DNA from: Burkholderia arboris
Lineage (GTDB): Bacteria; Pseudomonadota; Gammaproteobacteria; Burkholderiales; Burkholderiaceae
Reading direction: 5' to 3'
Length of the DNA: 64,000 nucleotides
NCBI RefSeq assembly: GCF_902499125.1
Contig: NZ_CABVPX010000027.1
Span: 1-64,000 of the forward strand
Below the pieces are notes generated by a model. That model was given only the letters and a program-made list of their open reading frames with translations. It had not been told where the DNA came from and searched no databases. This document shows, one piece after another, positions 8,442 through 17,341 of this stretch. Numbering within the stretch: the first letter of the stretch is position 1; each line of letters starts with the position of its first letter. The position numbers were made by a program, and so were the translations under genes.

Positions 8442-9580
8442 GCGACCGGCTCCAGGCCCAGCACGCGGTCGAGCACGAAACGGCCGGCCAGCGGCCGCCC
8501 GAGCGGCGCGAGGCGTCGACGCATGTCGGCCAGGCGCTCCGGCGTCTGCAGCAGCGCGCGGATCCGGTAGACGAGCGCATCGTCGTCGATGGCCTTCAGC
8601 GCGACGCCCTGTTCGAGCAGGAAATCCGCGTTGCGCTCTTCCTGGCCCGGAATCGGTGAGTTGACGATCATCGGCAACTGCATCGCGAGGCATTCGGACG
8701 TCGTCAGGCCGCCCGGCTTCGTAATGACGAGGTCGGCGCACGCCATCAGGCGTTCGACCTGCTGCGTGAAGCCCTGCGGAAAGAGCCGGCCCGGATGCTG
8801 CGCGGCGAGCGCCTGCAGCGACGCGAGCATCGCCTGGTTCTTGCCGGCCAGCGCGATCAGCTGGAAATCGGCGTCCATCTCGAGCAGCCGCGCGGCCAGC
8901 ACGTCGAGCCCGCCGAGGCCGGCGCCGCCAGACATCATCAGGAACGTGCGACGCGCGGGATCGAGGCCGAACTCGGCCGCGCACGCTGCGCGATCGAGCG
9001 GCTGGCCGAACGCCGGCATGATCGGGATGCCGCTCACGTGCACCGTTTCCGGCGCCATGCCGCGTGCATGCATGCGCCACGCGATCTCGTCGTTGGCCGC
9101 GAAGTAGCCGCGCATGTGCGGCACGACCCACATGCTGTGCAGGTCGAAATCGGTGACCTGCACCCACACCGGCGTGTCGATGCGCGCCTTGCGGATCTCG
9201 CGCGACAACAGTTCGGCCGGCAGGAAGTGCGTGCAGATGATCGCGTCCGGGCGCTGCCGCTCGATCTCCTCGAGCAACTGGCGGCAGTTGAGCCGCTCGA
9301 TCGCGCGGCGGATCTTCTGCGACGCGGCGGCCGGATCGGCTTCGTCGGTCTTCTGGTACAAGTAGCCCCACAGTGCGGGCTGGCTGCTGACGAGCTTGAT
9401 GTAGAAATCGGTGTACAGCTTGCGGAAGCCGGTGGACACGAAATCCATTACGTCGAGGTGGGTGGCTTCGATGCCGGCCGGATGGAGATCGGCGAATGCG
9501 CGAATCGCTTCGGCCGCGCGGGTATGCCCGGCGCCGGCGCTGACGCTCAGGAGCAGGATTTTCTTGTTTTGCTTTGACAT
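8438..9580 (-). CDS. MGDG-synthase/UgtP-like glycosyltransferase (GT28)
   Basis: A 380-residue GT-B enzyme. The N-terminus (LLLSVSAGAGHTRAAEAI, about 10-27) matches the MGDG synthase N-terminal domain, in which GAGH helps form the acceptor site. The C-terminal half has the GT28 donor-site segment LVITKPGGLTTSECLAMQLPMIV and an IPGQEERNADFL stretch typical of diacylglycerol glycosyltransferases. It therefore probably adds a sugar from a UDP-sugar to a lipid acceptor on the inner membrane. It has no transmembrane segment. It leads an operon with a small membrane protein (4-bp overlap) and an exported phosphatase. Confidence 0.88.
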   Translation of the reverse strand: MSKQNKKILLLSVSAGAGHTRAAEAIRAFADLHPAGIEATHLDVMDFVSTGFRKLYTDFYIKLVSSQPALWGYLYQKTDEADPAAASQKIRRAIERLNCRQLLEEIERQRPDAIICTHFLPAELLSREIRKARIDTPVWVQVTDFDLHSMWVVPHMRGYFAANDEIAWRMHARGMAPETVHVSGIPIMPAFGQPLDRAACAAEFGLDPARRTFLMMSGGAGLGGLDVLAARLLEMDADFQLIALAGKNQAMLASLQALAAQHPGRLFPQGFTQQVERLMACADLVITKPGGLTTSECLAMQLPMIVNSPIPGQEERNADFLLEQGVALKAIDDDALVYRIRALLQTPERLADMRRRLAPLGRPLAGRFVLDRVLGLEPVA

Positions 9581-9940
9581 CTGACTGACCGTTTCGATGA
9601 AGGGGGTCCGGATGCGGGTCGGCAGCAGCGCGGTTACGCGGCGGCATCTTGCGTCCGGCTTTCAACCAGCCTGGCGGATCTTCGGCGGTGCGGTCGATCG
9701 GTTGGCCCGGATCGGCCGATCGACCGCATCGCCTGCGGAATCATACTGCGTCCGGGCGACGAGGCCTGGAACGGAGGGTGCCGCGCGGGCGGTCGGATGG
9801 GGATGAGGCGCGGTCGCGCGTGGATCGCGACGGCGTGACGCCCCGCTCGCGCGTGCGAACGGGGCCCGGTGTTTCTTCAGCGCAAACGGGACGCTCGCGC
9901 CGGGCGATACCCGTCGTTTCGTTTCGGCAAAGGCTTCGCG
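9581..9940. other. Intergenic region upstream of the glycosyltransferase operon
   Basis: About 360 bases without a credible gene between the glycosyltransferase operon and the upstream minus-strand gene. It contains the strong stem-loop at 9689-9728 and must hold the operon promoter, though I could not assign -35/-10 boxes. Confidence 0.5.
9689..9728. repeat. 13-bp perfect stem-loop
   Basis: Arms 9689-9701 and 9716-9728 (ending GGTCGATCGG / CCGATCGACC) are perfectly complementary around a 14-nt loop. There is no following U run in either direction, so it is either a factor-independent terminator variant for the gene at 9941-11062 or a regulatory dyad about 110 bp upstream of the glycosyltransferase start. 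Confidence 0.55.
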
Positions 9941-11062
9941 TCAGCCGGCGTTGCCCTCGTCTTCGCCGAACCGGGAGATCGCGACGGCTCGCGTCCGCAT
10001 CCGCTTGGCGCGGATGATCGGGTTCCTGCGCGACGTTAGACTCATCGCGCCGCGCAAACGGTCGAACGCGACATCCTCCTTCGTCCCGAAGCGGCTGACC
10101 GCAGGCCACGCGAGCACGTGGTCGAGCCACGTTTGCCACGTGCCGCCATGAAAGCGGCGGCCGACTTCCCGAACCGTGTCCGGCGCGGCAATCACGATGC
10201 CCGCCAGCAGGGAGTAAGCCCAGAAACTGCCGGCGCCCGTCAGTCGATCGAGCCGGCATACGGATAGCGCCGCGAACAGCCCGTCCACCGACGCGAGATC
10301 GGCGCGATGCGTTCCGATCGCTTGCGCAACGAGGTTGTGCTGGCCGCCGTACGCTGCGACCGACACCCCGTTGCCGGCGGCGAGTTCGGCCGCGAACATC
10401 GCGAGCGCGGCCATCTCGTCGATGCGCGCCGCGTCGTCGCGCGGGCCGCATGCGCGCAACACGATCGCGTCGATGACGGCGCCGGGGCGATCCGGTGTTT
10501 GCGCGCTTGTCGCCGCGATGGCGGTCAGTCGTTCTCTCAGGTTCTTCGCAGGCGGCGTCTCGCTGGGCGCGTCATTTTCGTGGGCGATGCGTTCGACGGC
10601 GTCTTCGTTGCTGCATTCGACGCCGCCGGCAATCCGTTCGAGCGCGGCCCAGCCGACCTCGGGGTCGTCGAACGCACACGCATCGATCACGCCGTGCGCG
10701 GTGTCGAATGCGGCGCGCGAGCCGGGGCAGCAACGTTCGGCCTCCGCGAGCTGCTGCGCGGAGGGCACATGCGAGCATGCGCCGAGCGGATCGGCCGGGT
10801 CGCACGCGCAGCCGCCGCCGTCCGTCGCGATCCACGGAACGAGCCGGTGGAGGATCGCGGCGGCTTCATGAGACAGGTCGACGCCGGCCTGCATGCGTAT
10901 CGCGTGCGACGCGACGACAGTCATGTCGTACGCGTCGCCCGCCATCGCCGCGCAAGCAATCGCGTCGAGATGGTCGATCAGGTACTGCAGCCACGCGGCC
11001 GTGCGCAGCCGGTCAGGCGTCGCACCGCGGGCCTCGCCATACTTTGCTGGATCGGTAAGCAT
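9941..11062 (-). CDS. Unknown protein, cysteine-rich central segment
   Basis: A 373-residue protein that I cannot assign to a family. No signal peptide or membrane segment is evident; it is mostly helical and Ala-rich with one Cys-rich stretch (GGCACDPADPLGACS and ERCCPGS, roughly residues 82-122) that could bind metal or form disulfides. The ATG at 11062 (MLTDPAKYGEARG) is preferred; the frame is open further upstream but that part is basic and low-quality. It lies 231 bp downstream of the PraB-like pair and may share its transcript. Coding is supported by a codon pattern like the neighbours. Confidence 0.65.
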   Translation of the reverse strand: MLTDPAKYGEARGATPDRLRTAAWLQYLIDHLDAIACAAMAGDAYDMTVVASHAIRMQAGVDLSHEAAAILHRLVPWIATDGGGCACDPADPLGACSHVPSAQQLAEAERCCPGSRAAFDTAHGVIDACAFDDPEVGWAALERIAGGVECSNEDAVERIAHENDAPSETPPAKNLRERLTAIAATSAQTPDRPGAVIDAIVLRACGPRDDAARIDEMAALAMFAAELAAGNGVSVAAYGGQHNLVAQAIGTHRADLASVDGLFAALSVCRLDRLTGAGSFWAYSLLAGIVIAAPDTVREVGRRFHGGTWQTWLDHVLAWPAVSRFGTKEDVAFDRLRGAMSLTSRRNPIIRAKRMRTRAVAISRFGEDEGNAG

Positions 11063-11293
11063 GGGTCGTCCGGGATAGTTCTGGTCGAATTGGAATCGTT
11101 CTGTTTCAATCGAGTCGGGGGCGCAGTACGTCACGCCAGCCCGGCAAGTCCACCCGAATCGGATCGCGACACGGGTGGCTCGGCCGTCACGCGGATAAGC
11201 GCGACGACGCGAATACATCGAGGAAGCGAAAACTCACGTGCGAACCACACGATCCTCATGCACGGGCGGGCGCCCCGCTTCGCTCGGTCATGG

Positions 11294-11797
11294 TTACTGT
11301 ACGTGGAGCTTCGGCGACGTCGCGAGCGTCCCGGCGAACGTGCAATCACGCGGCAGCACGACGTTCATGAACGTCAGCGACGAGTCCGAGTCTTTCCATG
11401 TCGTTGCTATCTTTCCCGGCCCGCAAGCCCCGAGCAAATTGACGTTCATCTGCGCGTTATTGATCGACAACTGCGTCGTGCTATCCACCTGTCCCGTCCA
11501 CGGCGAAGCGCTGTTCGCGCTACCGGCGAACAAGCCGCAGAGGGGAGCCCCGGTGAACTGCGTCGACGTCACGTTGACGATACCGGTCGCCGAGATCGTA
11601 CCGTTGAACGTGGTACTGCAGACCGCGACAATCGCTCCCTTACCGACGTTCATCAACCCCGTCGCGGAAAACGGTTCGCCATTCGGATTCATCGGCATGC
11701 CGTCCACGCGCGAAACAGTCACTGCGAATGCAGGCACGGCCGAAACCGCGGCGAATGCCACAGCCGCAACAAGCAACGTGATTCGACGAGCTTTCAT
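11294..11797 (-). CDS. PraB-like exported protein, copy 1
   Basis: A 167-residue secreted protein with a signal peptide (MKARRITLLVAAVAFAAVSAVPAFA) and a beta-rich body full of Thr, Ser and Gly. It is a close paralogue of the protein at 11978-12481: shared blocks include VTVSRVDG, PMNPNGEPFSA, SPWTGQ, DSTTQLSINN and LLGACGP. The pattern resembles the PraA/PraB alkane-oxidation activator family, exported proteins that aid hydrocarbon growth in Pseudomonas. That assignment is from memory and moderate. Cysteines at CGL, ACGP and DC are conserved between the two copies. It is distal in a minus-strand cluster with an OmpW/AlkL-type porin. Confidence 0.8.
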   Translation of the reverse strand: MKARRITLLVAAVAFAAVSAVPAFAVTVSRVDGMPMNPNGEPFSATGLMNVGKGAIVAVCSTTFNGTISATGIVNVTSTQFTGAPLCGLFAGSANSASPWTGQVDSTTQLSINNAQMNVNLLGACGPGKIATTWKDSDSSLTFMNVVLPRDCTFAGTLATSPKLHVQ

Positions 11798-11977
11798 TTG
11801 TGAGGCCCTCTCTCTCGATATGCGGCGGCCTGCCACCCGAACTGCGGCCGCTCTGCGAATGAATCCGGCCGCCGCGCCGATACGCGCGACGGCACGAACC
11901 CATCGAAACCGCGAAAACCCGCCGCGCCTACCGCACGGCCCTCGCGCGCAACGGGTATCCGCTTCGATCCGCAATGC

Positions 11978-12481
11978 TTACTGCACGTGGAACTTCGGCG
12001 ACGTCAGAACGGTGCCGCCCACCGTGCAGTCCGGCGTCAGCGTGGCGTTGTTGAACGTCAGCGACGAGTTCGCATCGCTCCACGCCGTCACGACCTTGCT
12101 CGGCCCGCACGCGCCGAGCAGCGTGACGTTCACCTTCACGTTGTTGATCGACAGCTGCGTCGTGCTGTCGGCCTGGCCCGTCCACGGCGACGTGCTGCTC
12201 GCGCTGCCGCTGATCAGGCCGCACGTCGCGCCGCCCGAGAACGTCGTCGACGTGATGTTGACGATGCCGGTCGACGTGATCGTGCCGTTAAAGGTCGCGG
12301 TACAGGGCGCGCTGATCTGCCCCTTGCTCAGATTCGTGAGCCCCGACGCGGAAAACGGCTCGCCGTTCGGATTCATCGGCTGACCGTCCACGCGCGAAAC
12401 GGTGACGGCAAAAGCAGGCGCGGCCGAAACCGCGGTGAAAGCCACTGCAGCAACAAGCGATACGATTTTGCGAATGCTCAT
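11978..12481 (-). CDS. PraB-like exported protein, copy 2
   Basis: A 167-residue paralogue, the same length as copy 1, with signal peptide MSIRKIVSLVAAVAFTAVSAAPAFA and the same ordered motifs (VTVSRVDGQ, PMNPNGEPFSA, SPWTGQADSTTQ, LLGACGP). The mature part is probably a small beta protein in the periplasm or on the cell surface. The start at 12481 is preceded by AGAGAGGGGGCAG. It lies 121 bp after the OmpW-like gene and 180 bp before copy 1. The equal length and high identity point to tandem duplication. Confidence 0.8.
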   Translation of the reverse strand: MSIRKIVSLVAAVAFTAVSAAPAFAVTVSRVDGQPMNPNGEPFSASGLTNLSKGQISAPCTATFNGTITSTGIVNITSTTFSGGATCGLISGSASSTSPWTGQADSTTQLSINNVKVNVTLLGACGPSKVVTAWSDANSSLTFNNATLTPDCTVGGTVLTSPKFHVQ

Positions 12482-12602
12482 TTGAACTGCCCCCTCTCTT
12501 TACAAATGGCGGCACGCCGCCAGGAACGCAACCTTCCGGCCGGAACGATCCGGCCAGCCGGTCGCAGGAAACCGCCGGCACGCGTCATGCGCGCCGGTCG
12601 GC

Positions 12603-13427
12603 TCAGAACTTGTAGGAAATCCCGACGAACGTGATCAGCGGGTCGGCCTTCAACTTCGTGCGCGTGGTCGCGAGCGTCGAGCCGTCGGCCGCCTTGATCA
12701 CGAGCGACGAGTAGGTCTTCAGCGGCATGTACGTCAGCGTCGCCGTCAGCCCCCAGTGCTTGTCGATCGCATAGCTCGCGCCGATGTTGTAGACCGGCGT
12801 GAACGACGACGACGCCTTGCCCTCCACCGACGTCGGCCCCGGCTTGCCGGCGCCGGCCGCGAGTACGCTGCCGAGGTTCTGGTTGATGTCTCTCGCGAAG
12901 TTGCCGTTCAGTTCGATGTTGCTGAACCAGCTGTACGCCACGCCGATCCCGACGAACGGCCGGAACCGCGCCGTCGACGAATTGAAGTAGTACTGCAGGA
13001 TGATCGTGGGGCTCCACTGCCGCGCGTTCTTCACCGCCGGCTGGTTCGCCGGGTCGTCCATGTTGACGCTGCCGAGCGCACCGGCCGGGCCCGGCGGCTT
13101 GATCGTGCCGTGCCCGGTCAGCGTGAACTCGGGCGGCACGCCGAGCACCGACGTCACCGCGATGTGGTCGGTGAAGAAGTGCGTGAGCGTGAGGCCGACC
13201 GTATCGGCGTTGTTGACCGTCAGGCTCGTACCCGGCGACGTGAACGAACCGGGCAGGCGCAGCGGCCCGTTGATCGGCATGCCCGCGAGATTCGTCGTCA
13301 GCCCGTTGGTCGAATCCTGCGGCATGATGTGCAGCCAGCCCAGCGTCGCGACGTTGTCGCCCGCCTGCTGGGCCGATGCGAGCGTCGACACGCCTGCGAC
13401 GATACCCGCGACAATCAGCTTCTTCAT
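12603..13427 (-). CDS. OmpW/AlkL-family outer membrane protein
   Basis: A 274-residue outer membrane beta-barrel with signal peptide (MKKLIVAGIVAGVSTLASA) and OmpW features: the HFFTDHIAVTSVLGVPPEF segment, YYFNSSTARFRPFVGIGVAYSWF, and a C-terminal aromatic residue (ITFVGISYKF) required for barrel insertion. OmpW/AlkL proteins carry small hydrophobic molecules across the outer membrane by lateral diffusion. The ATG at 13427 has a GGGGAGA site; five more upstream codons are open but less likely used. Loop insertions rich in Pro and Gly (around GTIKPPGPAGALG) lengthen it beyond the usual 210-230. Neighbouring PraB-like genes fit a hydrophobic-compound uptake role. Confidence 0.88.
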   Translation of the reverse strand: MKKLIVAGIVAGVSTLASAQQAGDNVATLGWLHIMPQDSTNGLTTNLAGMPINGPLRLPGSFTSPGTSLTVNNADTVGLTLTHFFTDHIAVTSVLGVPPEFTLTGHGTIKPPGPAGALGSVNMDDPANQPAVKNARQWSPTIILQYYFNSSTARFRPFVGIGVAYSWFSNIELNGNFARDINQNLGSVLAAGAGKPGPTSVEGKASSSFTPVYNIGASYAIDKHWGLTATLTYMPLKTYSSLVIKAADGSTLATTRTKLKADPLITFVGISYKF

Positions 13428-13500
13428 GAAGTCTCCCCTCATTCTGTCCGGGCGCCGCGCATCTGCGCGCGGCGCCGCCGTGTCTCCATCCAGGCGTGCG

Positions 13501-14754
13501 TCACTGCACGAATGCGCCGACCGTGAAGTACGGGTTGCTCGTATCGTTCATGTCGAGGAACCCGAATACGCCGCCGGTGAACACGAACTTGCCGGTTGCC
13601 GGCCCCGACGCCGCATCCGCATGCACGGTCGTCACGACGCCCGGCACCTTCTGCGTGTAGTCGAGGTTCAGCGCGCGCGTGAGCGCGGCCTGCGACGCGT
13701 TGAACGGATCGAGCAGCGTGGCCTGTGCACCGATGAGCGCGGTCGCGCGGTAGTTGAACGCACTGTCGACGCCCGTGTACTCGCCGTCCTGCGAGCCCTG
13801 CGCGATCGCCGTCCGCGGGCTCAGGAACGAGATGCCCGATTCGTCGTCCGCGCTCGGCGGCCCTTGCGTGAGGTCCGCGTTCGCGGCACCGGTGCGGATG
13901 AAGATCGGCACGAGCTGGTTGCGCAGCTTGCCGACGATCAGGATCCCCTTGCCGGCCTTCGCCGGATCGAGCGCGGCGAGTGTCGGCGGAATCTGCGGCA
14001 GGTAGTTGAGCGACTGGAACGCCGGCGCATCCGGACGCAGCGTGAACGGCTGGTTCACGGTCGCGCTCGACGCAAGCGGCTGCCCGCCGTTCTTCTTGCC
14101 GAAGTTGTCGGTCTCGATGTAGCTGCCGTCCGCGTTGATCGTCACCTTCTGGTCGAGCGCCACCGGCTGGAAGTTCTGCGACGGCACCTGGTGATAGCCG
14201 AGCTGGTTGTACGTGCCGGCGATCTTCGTCAGGTCGGTTTCGAGCGACGAGAAGCTGATGAACGGGTAGTACGGGAACGTCGTCTGCGGAATCTTGCCGA
14301 CGCCGATCACGCCGTTGAACTGGATCGTCGCGCCCGGAATCGCGCCGCCCAGCACGCCTTCGCCGAGGAACAGCCGCGCGGGCCGGCTCGGGTCGAGGCT
14401 CGCGTTCTGCATCCGGAACGTGCACTGGTTCAGCTTCACCGTCGGCAGCCCCGTTTCGTCGGCCAGCGTGCCGTCGACCACATTCGCGGGGGCCGTGTCG
14501 CGCGTCGGCTGAACGGTGCCCGCGGTGGTCGGCACCGGCGATGCGAGGTAAGTCATCCGGTACGTCATCTTCGTCGTGTCGAGCTGCACCTTCACGAGTT
14601 CGCCCGACCCCGACCCGCCGATGAACACCGTGTTGTAGTCGATCGTCTGCGGGCACAGCCGGACCACCGGCGCGGGCGGCGGGTCGCCGTCTCCACCGCA
14701 TGCGGCCAGCACGGGCGCGAGCGACGCCGCAGCCATCCATTGTTTCAAATTCAT
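13501..14754 (-). CDS. DUF2957-type lipoprotein, copy A
   Basis: A 417-residue predicted lipoprotein: signal peptide ending in LAACGG, where the Cys near residue 19 would be lipidated. The body shares with the next gene the blocks LCPQTIDYNTVFIGGSGSGE, KVQLDTTKMTYRM, PGATIQFNG, FYPFI-like YYPFISF, GKLRNQLVPIFIR, and the C-terminal NPYFTVGAFVQ. I place it in DUF2957, a family I recall mainly from Burkholderia, with moderate certainty. No enzymatic motif is visible. It lies 73 bp upstream of the OmpW gene and 71 bp downstream of copy B, in one probable operon. Confidence 0.85.
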   Translation of the reverse strand: MNLKQWMAAASLAPVLAACGGDGDPPPAPVVRLCPQTIDYNTVFIGGSGSGELVKVQLDTTKMTYRMTYLASPVPTTAGTVQPTRDTAPANVVDGTLADETGLPTVKLNQCTFRMQNASLDPSRPARLFLGEGVLGGAIPGATIQFNGVIGVGKIPQTTFPYYPFISFSSLETDLTKIAGTYNQLGYHQVPSQNFQPVALDQKVTINADGSYIETDNFGKKNGGQPLASSATVNQPFTLRPDAPAFQSLNYLPQIPPTLAALDPAKAGKGILIVGKLRNQLVPIFIRTGAANADLTQGPPSADDESGISFLSPRTAIAQGSQDGEYTGVDSAFNYRATALIGAQATLLDPFNASQAALTRALNLDYTQKVPGVVTTVHADAASGPATGKFVFTGGVFGFLDMNDTSNPYFTVGAFVQ

Positions 14755-14825
14755 AGGAATCCTCTTGAAATTCTATTCGCCGGCGGCGACGCATGCGCCG
14801 CCGGTGTTACGTGTTCAATGCAGGG

Positions 14826-16427
14826 TTACTGGACGAACGCGCCGACCGTGAAGAACGGGTTGACCTGGCTGTTGTTGACGACCATCGCGTAGACGTTGCC
14901 AGCCGTCAGGATCCAGCCCGTATCGCCCTTCTTGAAGATCGCCACGTTGCCGTTCGCGCCCTTCGCGTTGAAGTCGCTGTTGGCCGTGACCGCGATCTTG
15001 CCGGGTGTGGCTTGCGTATAGTCCAGCCCGAACTGCGCGGTCTCCGACGACGTCTGGGGGTCGATGAAAGCCGCGGTATTGCCCTGGAACAGCGTCGACG
15101 TGTAATTCGCCGCGATGGTCGACACGGCGGTGCCGTCGCTGCAGTTGCCGGCGGCCGGCATGAAGAAATTGAACGTCGTGTTGTACACACCAGGCAGGTC
15201 CGGATGCGGGACGAGTGCATTGAAGCTCGGCTTCGAAGTTGCTGCGACACTCGACGGCCCGTTGGAGGTCACCACACCACACGCGGATGCGCTCGTCGCA
15301 CCGATGAAACCGCCCTTCAGCAGGTTGGTCGCAACAGCCTTGGAAGGCGCGAGCATCGAGATGCCGACTTCCGCATCGGCCACCGAGCCCAGCGGATTAC
15401 CCGCCGGAGCATACGCATACCCGACGCGGATCACGATCGGCACCAGCGCGCCATTCAGCTTGCCGACGATCATCACGCCGTGTGCCTGGCTCGGCACGAT
15501 GAGCACCAGCGGCTGTCCCTGGCCGGCCGTCGGATAGGCCTGCCCCGGTTGCGCGTTGCTGACGAATACGTTATCGGGTGTGCCGTCCGCGTTTTTACGC
15601 AACGTCCACGGCGTACCGGTCGTCTGGCAGGAGTAGTCGCTGCCTTGCGTGATCGTGCACGTCCCGTCCGCATTGAACGTCTGGTTCCAGTTCACGACGT
15701 CCGGCTGCCACCCTTCCGGAGTGCTGGTCTGATAGCCGGTACCGGGCGGAGACAGGTGAATGCCGACCTCGTTATACGCGCCGGCCACCTTCGTGAAATC
15801 CGTTTCGGTGTTGGTGAAGCCAATGAACGGGTAGAAGTCGAACGTACGCGACGGCACCGCCCCGATGATCGATCCAAAGACGTCGATGCCCTGGAACGCG
15901 ATCGTCGCGCCCGGAATCCCGCCGCCCACCACGCCGTTGCCGACGAACAGCATCGGCGGATCGGCGCGGTTGATCGTCACCGAATACGTACCGTCGCTCG
16001 TCGCGCCGCTGTCGAGCACGAACGCGCAACGATTCTGCTCGGCCGTCGGGAGATTGGTCGGATGATGGAACGCGCCGCTGATCGTCAGGCCTGCGCGCGT
16101 GTTGTTGATCTGCCCTGCCGAGGTCGGCACCGACGAGTCGATGAACTGCATCTGATAGGTGAGCTTCGTCGTGTCGAACTTCACCTTCACGTATTCGCCG
16201 CTGCCCGAACCGCCCGTATACGTCGTCGTGTAATCGAGCGCGTCCGGACACAGCTTCGTCACCACTGGCGGCGTCGTTTCAGCACCGCTCGGCCCGCAGG
16301 CGCTGCCCGAGCACTGCGGCACGTTGATCGGCCCCGGATCGTCGCCGCCGCCGCAACCGGCGACGAACGGCAAAGCGACTACCGCGCACGACAGGATCGC
16401 CTTCCGCCATTCAGGAATGCAAATCAT
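14826..16427 (-). CDS. DUF2957-type lipoprotein, copy B
   Basis: A 533-residue paralogue of the next gene, with a lipoprotein-like N-terminus (ALPFVAGCGGG) and the same blocks: LCPDALDYTTTYTGGSGSGE, KVKFDTTKLTYQM, PGATIAFQG, FDFYPFIGF, GKLNGALVPIVIR and a terminal NPFFTVGAFVQ. It is about 115 residues longer, mainly through inserts in the second half. The ATG at 16427 is chosen for its strong AAAAGGAGGGG site; the open frame upstream lacks a signal sequence in register. It is first of the cluster and so reports the promoter position. Function unknown. Confidence 0.85.
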   Translation of the reverse strand: MICIPEWRKAILSCAVVALPFVAGCGGGDDPGPINVPQCSGSACGPSGAETTPPVVTKLCPDALDYTTTYTGGSGSGEYVKVKFDTTKLTYQMQFIDSSVPTSAGQINNTRAGLTISGAFHHPTNLPTAEQNRCAFVLDSGATSDGTYSVTINRADPPMLFVGNGVVGGGIPGATIAFQGIDVFGSIIGAVPSRTFDFYPFIGFTNTETDFTKVAGAYNEVGIHLSPPGTGYQTSTPEGWQPDVVNWNQTFNADGTCTITQGSDYSCQTTGTPWTLRKNADGTPDNVFVSNAQPGQAYPTAGQGQPLVLIVPSQAHGVMIVGKLNGALVPIVIRVGYAYAPAGNPLGSVADAEVGISMLAPSKAVATNLLKGGFIGATSASACGVVTSNGPSSVAATSKPSFNALVPHPDLPGVYNTTFNFFMPAAGNCSDGTAVSTIAANYTSTLFQGNTAAFIDPQTSSETAQFGLDYTQATPGKIAVTANSDFNAKGANGNVAIFKKGDTGWILTAGNVYAMVVNNSQVNPFFTVGAFVQ

Positions 16428-17044
16428 CAACCCCTCCTTTTCAGGTACGACAAGTCTCGTCCGGCCGGGCTGCATGGCCCGCCGGTTGGTATCGCGCCGC
16501 CGCACGAATGCGCGGCGCATGACGGTGCGCGCAAGGCAGCCGCGATGCCGGTCAGGCGGATGCGGCACATGCCGCGGCGGCAGACGAGCGCGCTCCCGCA
16601 GCGCCGTCATGCGGCACGGCGCCGTCGGAACGATCGAAACGGAAAGTGGTTCGCCGCTACACGGCGAGGTGACGACGCAGGCATGCGACCTGCGTCGCGC
16701 CTGCATGCAGCGAAAAATCGGGAAACGGCAGTCCGGCTGGCCCCGCGGATAGGCGTCTCATGGTGTGGTCTCCATCCGTACGCTTGATTCGTTATCGTGA
16801 TGCGTCGTTTGTCGAGACTATGATCGGACCATTCAAACAAGTAAATGGATGCAGAGTTCCAAACGAATGAACCCGCGCGATCCTAGCGTTTACACGGTAT
16901 TTGACAGATTTTCAAACAGCCTTCATTTTATTTGCTCAGACAAATACCGGGGCCGTGGAACACGCGTTTGAACGGCGACCGCCAATCCGCGCCGAGCCAA
17001 GCCAGCCGGCCTTCAGCGGCCGCCGCGCATGTTGCAGCGCAACC
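16428..17044. other. Intergenic region upstream of the lipoprotein-OmpW-PraB cluster
   Basis: About 617 bases with no credible gene. The part near 16800-16960 is AT-rich and is the likely promoter region for the minus-strand cluster. It includes a short dyad ATTTG-N6-CAAAT at 16930-16945. No confident -10/-35 pair or T run was found. Confidence 0.45.
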
Positions 17045-17341
17045 TTACACGTCGATGATCGCGAGCGTGCCGTGGCTGCCGGGCAGCACCGCGTGACGGA
17101 TGCCGGCCCGCGCGAGATACATCTGCCCGGCCCCGACCACGACCGTTTCCGCTTCGACTTCGAGCATCAGCGTGCCGTCGAGCACCAGCAATCCCTCGTT
17201 GTAGTCGTGCACTTCCGCCTCGTAGGGCTGCGCATCCATGCGCAGCACCTTGATCCGGGCCGGCCCGACCTCGCCGACGATCGTGGATTTCCATGCGGCG
17301 GCCTGGGCGTCCGCCACGGATTTGAAATCGATCAAAGACAT
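17045..17341 (-). CDS. Small cupin-domain protein
   Basis: A 98-residue single-domain cupin. It has the acidic beta-barrel pattern of the family: YEAEVHDYNEGLLVLDGTLMLEVE (motif 1, with His and Glu but a reduced metal-ligand set) and GQMYLARAGIRHAVLPGSHGTLAIIDV (motif 2, with His). Length suits the small cupin-2 group, often sensors or isomerases of sugars or small acids. The start at 17341 gives MSLIDFKSVAD. It stands alone, divergent from the ABC exporter. Confidence 0.82.
   Translation of the reverse strand: MSLIDFKSVADAQAAAWKSTIVGEVGPARIKVLRMDAQPYEAEVHDYNEGLLVLDGTLMLEVEAETVVVGAGQMYLARAGIRHAVLPGSHGTLAIIDV

Noticed and set aside
8438-9665. A fused long minus-strand frame running upstream of the small membrane protein across the glycosyltransferase gene.
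   Set aside because: Only the part from 8441 down encodes the membrane protein; the upstream part is a shadow of the glycosyltransferase frame.
13000-14892. A 630-codon plus-strand frame opposite the OmpW and lipoprotein genes.
   Set aside because: No domain, and both minus-strand proteins have signal peptides and paralogues.
16901-16929. TTGACA with a CATTTT at 17-bp spacing on the plus strand.
   Set aside because: The -10 match is poor and no plus-strand gene follows within 800 bases.
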